A stretch of DNA of 64,000 nt, taken from positions 33,586,386 to 33,650,385 of the forward strand of contig CM041292.1 in the NCBI GenBank assembly GCA_023052935.1. Direction: 5' to 3'. The stretch's first letter is position 1. Each line of letters starts with the position of its first letter. The position numbers and the translations under genes were made by a program. The stretch comes from Piezodorus guildinii (Eukaryota > Arthropoda > Insecta > Hemiptera > Pentatomidae). Below, one piece after another: positions 55,805 to 64,000 of this stretch. The notes under the pieces are model-generated. The model searched no databases, was not told the origin of the DNA, and worked only from the letters and a program-made list of their open reading frames with translations.

Positions 55805-56025
55805 TACTGTGTCTAATCGGGCGATGCTACAGTTGTAATTTGGATAGGGATCATTAACGAGTATCTCATTTTGCAAATGCTCGGGATTAGCATTTTACGT
55901 CCCCTTTGAAAGACGGCATAACCAACGATTTTTTAATCCCTTAAAGATATCCTAGGGCCGACTGCGAAGTGTTGAACCCGCGACCTTGGGCATTATGCTT
56001 GCCACTACACCACAAGTTACTCCAA
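55805..56025 (-). repeat. SINE-1 copy with well-preserved head
   Basis: On the minus strand GGAGTAACTTGTGGTGTAGT, GGCAAGCATAATGCCCAAGG and TCGCGGGTTCAACACTTCGC provide clear A and B boxes (GGGTTCAACAC). The body has CCTAGGATATCTTTAAGGGA and AGATACTCGTTAATGATCCC. The tail ends CATCGCCCGATTAGACACAG. Confidence 0.82.
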
Positions 56026-57555
56026 ACTAAAAGTTAAAAAAAAGTTGTGTGTGAAATATAGGAAGGAAGTGAAAGTCGTGTGATTTAGCCGTGTGCGCTC
56101 TCGTGTTTTTTATTGTCTCTAGAGATGTTGTTGATTTTTGTCTACCAGAATTAGCCTTCTCCACATTTATCCAAAAAAAATTGTTTCCAGCTGGCAGTAT
56201 TGTTGCTTTTATTCCTAAACCTTAAATGCTACTCACAAACCACAATCAGATGCGATTAGGAGCCATTAAAATCAGTAATAGACTTGATAAATATTAATTT
56301 TGGCTTGGAAGTTGTAACAAGCGGTCGTTAGAGAGAGGGAAAGCGCCTAATTGCGGGAGATAAGGACCATTAATGAGATGGCAGAGGGTACTATCGGCTT
56401 CCTCCCTTTGCTTACATCAAGTTCTTTTTTCACATCGGAGGCCTTCACCCCGAGAGGATTGAGCAATTAGCCCATTGATGGGGGAAGGTTTGATAGCAAA
56501 CTCAGCGATGCAGTCTTATCTGTCGAATTTGTCAAGAAGATACCAGCAGAGATACAGGGACCCCGAAGAACGGGTAAAACACACAATTTTACAATCTTAA
56601 TCATGTGAAAGACAACTTAAATATTCATCTATAGATATTTCTTCACTCCTAAACTAAAATTATCAAGCTATTGTCAATTATGCAACTTCATTAGGCTCAA
56701 GATTAATTTTTTCAGTTAGATATCGAGATAAAACGCGAACGTTTTTAGATTTGACAGTAAAAAAACAATACTCCCTGCGGAAAGTTTGTTAGAGTCACAG
56801 TCTTTCCTAAGAGCATTCCCTAAGGTTACAAAAAATATTATTCATCAAAAAGTCTATCCGCTGTGTGCCATCATAGTTTACGAGCCAGACTTACAGTATG
56901 TTAATAAACTTCATATTGATGCTGGGTTTCCTATTCTACCCACTGTAGCTTAAATGAGGATTCATTATTCCCAACGATGGTTCCTTTGGACGTATCCAGA
57001 AGTCTAAATTCAAAAATTTTATATAAATTTAATTTTTTTCGCAAAGATGAATGACCAATTAAAAATTTAGGGGTGCTGTTTTTTAACTAAATTTTAATTT
57101 TAACAATTTTTTTCACTTTATTTGTTGATTCGCACCTGTTAGCAGTATTGTGACAACCAGCAAATGGGATAAAAGAAATGGACCAAATAATAACATGGCA
57201 GGCATGAGGAATGACAGTGCCCAACATCACGTCTTCTCGTCAGGTTTTTTAATATATGTTTATATAGGTTAGATTTTAAATAAAAAATAATGCTAATACG
57301 TGTAATATCCGAACCTAATTTTGAAGGGGTATATGGTTCTAAAAAACTTACTTTAAGCTCAATATCAATAAAGAAAGCCCGTAAATCAAGTCATAAGTTT
57401 GTATCAATGATTTTCTTTTCTTAACTAGCAAAGTGAGGTTAAATGAACATATGAGGGCTATATAGATGTAAAAAAAACCTTGAAAAAACAGACAAAATAT
57501 ACCTACTGAAATATACCTTCTAAATTTATTTCATTCTTCAGAAGAAACGTAAAAT
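56026..57555. other. Non-repetitive DNA with a GC-richer island
   Basis: The island at 56310-56580 (GGTCGTTAGAGAGAGGGAAA, GCGCCTAATTGCGGGAGATA, CCATTAATGAGATGGCAGAG) lacks a long frame and has no repeat partner in this window. It is a possible conserved non-coding or regulatory element. The rest is AT-rich. Confidence 0.35.
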
Positions 57556-57559
57556 TGTG

Positions 57560-57697
57560 GTTTCAAGTCCGATATCAGCACTCATTGATGATCTCTGTCC
57601 TAATAAAACCTGGATAGGCAAAATTTAGGAGTCACACTGCAGCATCGTCCGATTAGATACAATAACATAAGAGTGACATCAAATAAATAAACAAAAA
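57560..57697 (+). repeat. SINE-1 body and tail
   Basis: ATCTCTGTCCTAATAAAACC, TGGATAGGCAAAATTTAGGA, GCAGCATCGTCCGATTAGAT and AAATAAATAAACAAA. The head is absent. Confidence 0.75.
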
Positions 57698-57699
57698 TA

Positions 57700-58690
57700 T
57701 CTTATAAATCTATAGTATTTTTCTGTCTAGGCCCTGTTTTATTGTTTCAAGAAATATAATATATTTATATATCAGAAACTCTCGAACTGCCAAAATCTGG
57801 TTCTATTAATTATATTAAAAGGATATAAAATGCATCTTACAATACTCTGAAGACCTTGGATACAATGTTTAATTGTATTTAATTTTTGAGAAGAAAAACT
57901 GGACTAAAAAATGTAATAGGGTAAACCATTTTAGAGTTGCTTAAAAACTGTAGATTTCAGAACCATGATGAAAGTGTTCTAAAATTTATATAAAATAAGA
58001 GTTGAACTAAATTGTTTCATTAAATTGAGAAGGGATCATAAAACCGGTTATAGCCTTTCATGGTCCCGTTACAGAAAAGGTTGTGTGCTGTGGCGAGCAA
58101 GGACAACTTACGAACCCCTACCACCGTCAACCTATCTTACATTTATCAGTTCAACGTTTTCTCCCTGCCACCGCCGAGCAAAGAAAAAGTATGAAAAATT
58201 AATAAAATATGCTAATGGCATTCGTCACATGAGTGTTTATTAATGCCATTCGGATAACAAAGGACGACTCGATGGAAAGCTATTGCATATGGAGTGATTT
58301 TTGAATTTAGAAAGGAATCCCCAGTGAAAGTAAATTGTGATAATAAAAATTTATCATTGGAATGATAAAATTTCGAATCTAAAACTCGTTCCGAAATTAA
58401 ACCGTTTAAAAGATAATGAGTTATGTAGAGTCTAATTATTTGGCGCGATTGTAATGAGAGTAGTAATACATAGTTATTCGTTCGTTTTTAAAACTAAAGA
58501 ATGTAACTTAATGTAGAAAGTAACTGTGGAGGCGGAAGTAGACCAGCTTATGTAAATAGCAATGTAAATTTTGCTTTTAAAAGTAAATAAGAGATTCTCG
58601 TCAAGAGAGCTGAGTAAAACTTAAGTACAAAAAAAATAAACAACTTAAATGCAACAAATAACACTAAAAATGTTTATTTTTAGAATTCAC
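57700..58690. other. Unique DNA including an uncertain open frame
   Basis: At 58025-58260 GC content rises and two frames are open, one reading MRRDHKTGYSLSWSRYRKGC and another GPVTEKVVCCGEQGQLTNPY. Neither has a recognised domain. The frames cannot both be coding and either could be a remnant. Confidence 0.25.
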
Positions 58691-58692
58691 AG

Positions 58693-58833
58693 TCACGGGA
58701 CTTTGGTTGGAAGCAGGGAGACCGTCCCAGTAGATACTGGATCATTTTTGGAGAGGTATCGACTGGAAAGAAATCAGTTGCAAAACGTAGCAGAGACCAT
58801 AATCCTGGACTCACTGTGAATCCTGTATATTAA
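58693..58833 (+). CDS. Candidate terminal exon, 46 codons, unknown product
   Basis: A tract TTTATTTTTAGAATTCACAG ends at 58692 like a splice acceptor. From the next base the frame reads SRDFGWKQGDRPSRYWIIFG then EVSTGKKSVAKRSRDHNPGL and TVNPVY before TAA. Composition is protein-like and GC content is well above the flanks. I recognise no domain. A last exon of a host gene or a transposon fossil are both possible. Confidence 0.3.
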   Translation, partial: SRDFGWKQGDRPSRYWIIFGEVSTGKKSVAKRSRDHNPGLTVNPVY

Positions 58834-61144
58834 GGCTAGGCTGGATTTATATATGTCCATGAGCAATTTCGAAGCGAGTAATGCCTACGTATATCTATTT
58901 GGCAGTATCTCCCTCTATTTTTTTTTTTAAATTGTCTTCAGGATTGTTCCGGAGTGCTGTGTACTCATAGAAACTCAGCGAAGTTTGGACATTTCCCAAA
59001 TGGGAATTTCTTCTTCTTTTACATATGTTTTTAAACGTAAATTCCTATGTGAAATTGGTAAAAAGTAATAATTACACAGTGCTTTAAAAACAGTACAATG
59101 CGCACTCTATTCCCTTAGATTTGTAGCAAACACAAAAATATCTCATTAATTAATAGTCATCTTTTAGTATTATATGCTCAGCAAACGCCTATTTTATGTT
59201 AAAGGAAGAAAAAATTATAAAATTTGGTAAATTATGAAATTAATCCATTAAAATAAATTAAAAAAAAAAATCAATATTTTATGTATGTTATGTTCATTGT
59301 ATTGATGAGTATGCTGTTTTATGAGCAACTAGATGTATCTACTCAGCAATGCCAAGAAATAAATCATTTCTCTCAATTATTTTTTTAGAAGTAACAACGT
59401 TATGCTAGTACATGTTTTTAGTATGTTATACAATTAAATTAAATACATACTCAGTATATATTGGAAGAAAAGTGTAATTTTCAAATGCGATTTTAAAATA
59501 CTTGTGTGTTCTTTAAATGAAATCGAATGAATAATTTCGATAGAACTAAACGATTAGAATACAAAACATGTCAAATATCAATTTCAGCAAAAAGTCCTTA
59601 ATAACAGTTAATACAAGTAATAACTGTTAACATTTAACCAATTCTCAATTATTACATTATACATATTATGAACATAAAACATAAATCATATGCTTATGTT
59701 TACTATAATAAGCTATCCGAGAATACTCAAAGTCTTGTATACTCCAAAGTAGGCGCTCCTTAACAACTGTTGCATAAATGCCAGAGTTCACCCAAGAGAA
59801 TATTAGGTTTTATAAGAAATAGTAGTTTATTTATTTAATATGTGGTTCGTGCTTTAATGTATCATTTTTTTGTTTTTGCATAAGAATAAACTACAATATC
59901 AGGTCTTTTCCATTAAAAAAAATTAATTATAATTAAATTATTTTCATTATGATTAAGTATAATAAATTAGGATAAATTTAAAAGTCGTTAGTTCATGTAA
60001 CAAAAAAATATTATAATAATTCTAATCAATAAAAAATTATAAATGATTTAATTGAATTCACGGTTAGGTCCCAAGCTCTGACACCCCTGAAATAAATGTC
60101 TACAGACATTCAAGGTTAGTAAAAAAAGAGAAAAAATTAAAACCACCTAAAAAATATTTATTTTTAAGGTCAAGCACTGGTTTGGAAATTTAGGAACGGC
60201 TTGATATTACATTCCTCTTATAAACTTATAACTGAATCTGAGGACATGAGCGAATATTTTTTTCAATGAAATTACTATTTTTTTTAAATTTTCATTTTTT
60301 GTGTTTTTTTTTAAATTCTCTAATATAATTATTACATTTTATGCAACTAAATGAATATAAATACTCAATATTTTATCAATAATAATAATGATTAATAACG
60401 AAATTAACTGACTTAACTTTTGGTTTTTAATCAGTGAAATGTGATGCTTATAAAAATGTAACAAATAAACAAAACAATTTTCTCCTAATTAATAAGAGCT
60501 ATAATTATTTCCAATAACGTTTTTGTTTATACAAATATAAATAATATATAAATGTCAAGAATTATAAAATATTTATTCAAAAACATTAACAATAATGAAA
60601 TTTATAGGCTGACGCTTTAAGTTCAAGCAGTCGTACGTTGTAATTTAAAAACATCTCGTAGGTAGTAAGTACATTTTTGAACCAAGGTTATATATGGTAA
60701 TCCGATAATTACATAGAAATTTTAAATAACGCGTGTTAAGGCGAAGTAATGATATACAACGATCTCGAAGCCGATATTACAGATTAATTTCTTATGTAGA
60801 GCAGAACAACTAGATACAATCGAATTCCGTTTCTATTTCCTGTTTTCTTGTATTTTATTCGTCCTCACGTATATGTATTAGATAATTATTAATAGATACT
60901 ACAGTCCTGACTGATACTAGTTTTTTTTTTTTTTTTTTGCTATTTTTCAAAGATGATGTTGGTATATTATATAAATTAAGTTAGAACTGTATATAAACCG
61001 CCCTTCTCTGCTCTATTAAGCTCTCTTATCTATCAGTGATGCTTTATCACTGTTTAAAAAAAATTTAACCTAAAAATCTGCTCACACATCGTTGTTAAAA
61101 TCAATTGAGGAACTTTTTAATATAGTTTCAGATGAAAAAAGGTT
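58834..61144. other. AT-rich DNA, nothing recognised
   Basis: A long, plain stretch with a T run at 60921-60938 and no visible gene or repeat. Confidence 0.5.
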
Positions 61145-61858
61145 AAATATTTGCATTTAGTTTTGATAGAACATGTTAAAACATCAACTTTCTTCACTTT
61201 CCATTATCTTTTACAATTTTGTCTTATATATATTTCTAAAATTTCAGGTTTTCCAACGGTATATTATGTTCCTATGTAAAAAAAAAAAAAAAAAAAAAAG
61301 ATATATACCTAAATACTTTTTCCCTTTTGTTAGTTATCAATATTAGTTTAACTTGTATACTCAGCCGTTTTTTATCAATGGTAAGGTGATTTTTTTTCTA
61401 GGAATCTGCAAATCTTAAAAGTATTTTGCATTTCACACATTAAGCTCAGTCAGACCATTTCAATCAGAAGATAAACCTATACAATATTAAAGTCCATTCA
61501 ATTTTAAACTGCTATAGCGAGTTAAATCAAAATCGTTACAGCCGTATTTGAGTAAAGAAATCATAAAGAGGTGCAAAATGTCGGTATAAAGTAGCATTTG
61601 CGGTCAGCAGATTTTATAAAAAAGTTACTGTAACACTCAAGGATATACGCTCCAGAAATATGAAATTTCAATTTTATACAACATATTGTTTTAGAGTTTG
61701 ACTTACTGTACAAAAAGAATTTTTTAAGGGACTTGGTTATTTGGAATCAGGTAACCTATAACGTGTATTTCCGTTGAAAACTCGAATTGGAAATTGTAAA
61801 GATCTCAATACTTTCCCTTACTATATATTTCAGATATAGGTAAGTGAAAGTAAAGAAA
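61145..61858 (-). mobile_element. Family A copy, inverted, diverged
   Basis: Covers the interior and 5' end: TTTCCAACGGTATATTATGT, ATAGCGAGTTAAATCAAAAT, GGGACTTGGTTATTTGG, ACGTGTATTTCCGTTGAAAA and TATAGGTAAGTGAAAGTAAA. A 22-base A run (61279-61300) replaces part of the interior. The CA tract is lost. The 3' terminal hairpin was not found. Confidence 0.7.
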
Positions 61859-63544
61859 TGTTTATTTATTTTTTGAAACATAATAGGTATGAGTGTTTTT
61901 TTTAAAGTTACCGAATATGGATTCGTGTACGTTGATGACTTGTTATTTTTTTCACGCAGACAGGAATGACATAATTACAGGAAGGCATTAACACCTCCCG
62001 AACATAACAGCTGTCAAGTAAAAGCCCACGAGTTGCCACATCTATTATTTTTCAGTAGCGGCAAAGTAATTTCCTTATGGGACCGCGGTGGAAGTGAAGG
62101 TATTGTGCAGAACTCTAATTCGATTTCTTGTTGCGGTGTCTAGCGTGATTCTTGGCGCCTAACGGTGTTTGGTTCCGAAACTTCACTCGCTGGGTACTAT
62201 ATTTTTTTAGTGTTTGGGGGTAATGAGGATAATAGGATTTCCTGAACTCGAGGGCGACTTCCGAGTTTCATCCTGAAGGTATTCTTATGATGGTGTTATA
62301 AGGCGAAATTATAGAGATGGACAAATACTCAAATTAAAGAAACAAAAGTACTCAGCTTCGCTTCTAAGTAATTTTTATTTTCTAAATGCACTTAGAATTA
62401 TTTTATTCTGAGTAATTTATTTTAAAAGACAGACAACCTGAGTAGAGTTTATTACCTAAACGTTTTAAATATTTCGTTCATTTTGTAGTCTATTCTTGTG
62501 TTCGTTTAGCCGTAGAATAAAATAGTACTTGTATGGTGCCTTTAAAATTTCCACGGGATTAATTTATACTATATAGATTAACCTCACAATGAAAAAATTT
62601 AAAATATTCAATATATGTAGTTAATAAACTTTAGCTCAGTTTTTAACCCTCAAGCCATTATGAGGTCTAATCTTGCGGTCTTTTATTTGTAGAATAAAAT
62701 GGTACTTGTTTGTTGTCTTTAAAATTGCAACGAGCATGGACAAGCTGAAGGTGAAGGGGTGGTTAGTTTGTACAAAATATGTCCTAAATAACTTATTAAT
62801 GGACCTCGCGATGAACGAAATCTGAAATATACGCAGTTAATAATCACCAGCAAAGTTTATAACGTACAAGCCATGAACTCTACATCATCCTTATTACATA
62901 AGCCACTCAAATACTCAACGCATAATTGAAGATATAAAGTTCTCAGAGAATATGTCAAATCAATTTAGACTAGAGAACGCACAGAGCTATTTGTTCTGCA
63001 GGACCGGCTGGATAGGGAGCTTGACTTCATTTAAATGTCCTGTATCATAGCACCAGTAGGCCAAAACCAGATCGATGAGTGGGACTTTGTGTTAACGATA
63101 AATGTGGGGTTAATTAGAATAAATGGCGTGTACTTTTCTTATTCAACGTGTTGAAGATGTGCTAAGTAGCCTTTGTGATTCTAATTAATTTTGCAAAATT
63201 TATTTTTTCAAGGTCTATAGTTACATTCATGGCTGAATTTTTAAAGTAATTATCCTAGATCAATCAACTCTAGTTTAGTAAAAATCTATGTAAAATAAAA
63301 ACTTTGAAACCTTGAAAAAAATATTCTTTTCTTACACCATTTCGGAAACAAGACAAAAATAATTTAACCACTAATAGAAAATAACATTCTAAAACTATAT
63401 GTATAATAAGAAAACGGAGTTTCCAGACAAATAATGATTTATGTACATGGGTTTTCGACTACTTCAACACATACTGAAAAACGCTCAAATCTTCATTTAA
63501 CAGCAAAATACTGATTTATATGACTATCATCAGGCTGATGTGTA
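61859..63544. other. Unrecognised DNA
   Basis: A GC-richer patch at 62060-62200 opens a short frame with VKVLCRTLIRFLVAVSSVIL, faintly LINE-like but not assignable. The segments at 62500-62730 and 62640-62720 share GTAGAATAAAATRGTACTTG and a TTTAAAATT block, a small direct repeat about 185 bp apart. Confidence 0.35.
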
Positions 63545-64000
63545 CTTTCGGAAGAGAGTTTCGTAGGTCATCAAACAATTCAAAATCTTTCCAAAAATCC
63601 TAAATTCTTTTTATTTTGTCTGGAATAAACTCATCCATAAAGACTTTAATATTTTCCATGTTCCTTGGCACGAACCAAGTACCACTCCTTTCATGAAAAA
63701 CTCCACTCCCGCTAGTTCCAATCTTTGCATCCTCTACAACCCCTGATATTCCTCCTAGGCGTGGGAAAAAAAGAATGCCCCGGAACCTTCTAGTTAGCAC
63801 AGTTTTTGTAAAGGATGCAAAGATTGGAACTAGCGGGAGTGGAGTTTTTCATGAAAGGAGTGGTACTTGGTTCGTGCCAAGGAACATGGAAAATATTAAA
63901 GTCTTTATGGATGAGTTTATTGGAGACAAAATAAGAAGAATTTAGGATTTTTCGAAAGATTTTGAATTGTTTGATGACCTACGAAACTCTCTTCCGAAAG
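63545..64000. repeat. Palindrome of a jockey-like LINE segment at the window edge
   Basis: Arms 63545-63739 and 63806-64000 (195 bp each) are inverted copies with only a few differences, separated by 66 bp. The right arm read forward (AAGTCTTTATGGATGAGTTT, then GACAAAATAAGAAGAATTTA and GGATTTTTCGAAAGATTTTG) matches the antisense of the jockey RT 3' region near 16320-16390. Both arms are therefore one diverged LINE piece in opposite orientations. The right arm touches the end of the window, so the true extent is unknown. Confidence 0.82.

Noticed and set aside
63600..63800. 66-codon minus frame
   Set aside because: It lies within the LINE-derived palindrome and crosses its loop, so it is not a gene.

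Overview
The window looks like a gene-poor, AT-rich stretch of an arthropod nuclear genome, most likely an insect. The evidence is very high A+T with many (AT)n tracts, cecropia-like mariner remnants, jockey-type LINE 3' ends with poly(A) tails and target-site duplications, tRNA-derived SINEs and Penelope-like tails. Nothing is specific enough to name the order or species. I see no complete host gene, no rRNA, no intact tRNA gene, no CRISPR array and no bacterial operon structure. Almost every open reading frame is either a broken transposable-element protein or a chance frame. Three small segments, near 17.36 kb, 37.6 kb and 58.69 kb, might be coding; the first and third begin just after an acceptor-like AG.

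The dominant component, called family A here, is a roughly 0.75-1.15 kb repeat with about fifteen copies or fragments on both strands. The best copies are at 5018-5958, 6014-7160, 7754-8624, 28699-29592, 44920-45680 and 61145-61858. It has a 5'-terminal 12-mer ACTTTCACTTAC next to a palindrome, an internal GT/CA microsatellite, and an inverted copy of the 12-mer lying just inside a small 3' hairpin that ends in CACCAGATTTTT. This asymmetric arrangement resembles non-autonomous Helentron elements (HINEs). One copy has its last 86 bp present three times in tandem. Two copies contain nested insertions: a LINE fragment at 20.9 kb and a Penelope-like tail at 25.2 kb.

Other families:
(1) mariner-1 at 27-933, with intact ends and TA duplication but an internally deleted transposase, and a second mariner family present as three deletion derivatives near 20.7, 39.5 and 48.7 kb.
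(2) Jockey-like LINE 3' fragments at 1.9, 16.0, 31.1, 46.8, 47.0 and 63.5-64.0 kb, plus three other groups of LINE remnants.
(3) Penelope-like tails at 13.2, 25.2, 32.5 and 53.2-53.7 kb, each with a hairpin ending in GAAACGTC or a variant. Two carry a full hammerhead-type CTGATGA core.
(4) tRNA-derived SINEs of at least three kinds, with three close together at 54.9-56.0 kb.
(5) Several inverted-repeat DNA elements: a 925-bp foldback at 3551-4475, a 392-bp MITE at 12785-13176 with a relative at 27.1 kb, a subterminally repetitive element at 11046-12158, and a CGCACAGTG-ended element near 35 kb.

Region by region: 0-9 kb holds mariner, LINE, SINE, foldback and three family A copies close together. 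9-13 kb is (AT)n-rich with families B and C. 14-17 kb has degraded family A and the best LINE 3' end. 17-25 kb is mostly unrecognised AT-rich DNA with scattered fragments. 25-35 kb has nested Penelope/family A material, a MITE and another family A copy. 35-50 kb has the CGCACAGTG element, LINE remnants, SINEs, mariner derivatives and family A. 50-57 kb has LINE, Penelope palindrome and SINE cluster. 57-64 kb is sparse, ending in a large LINE-derived palindrome that runs up to the window edge.
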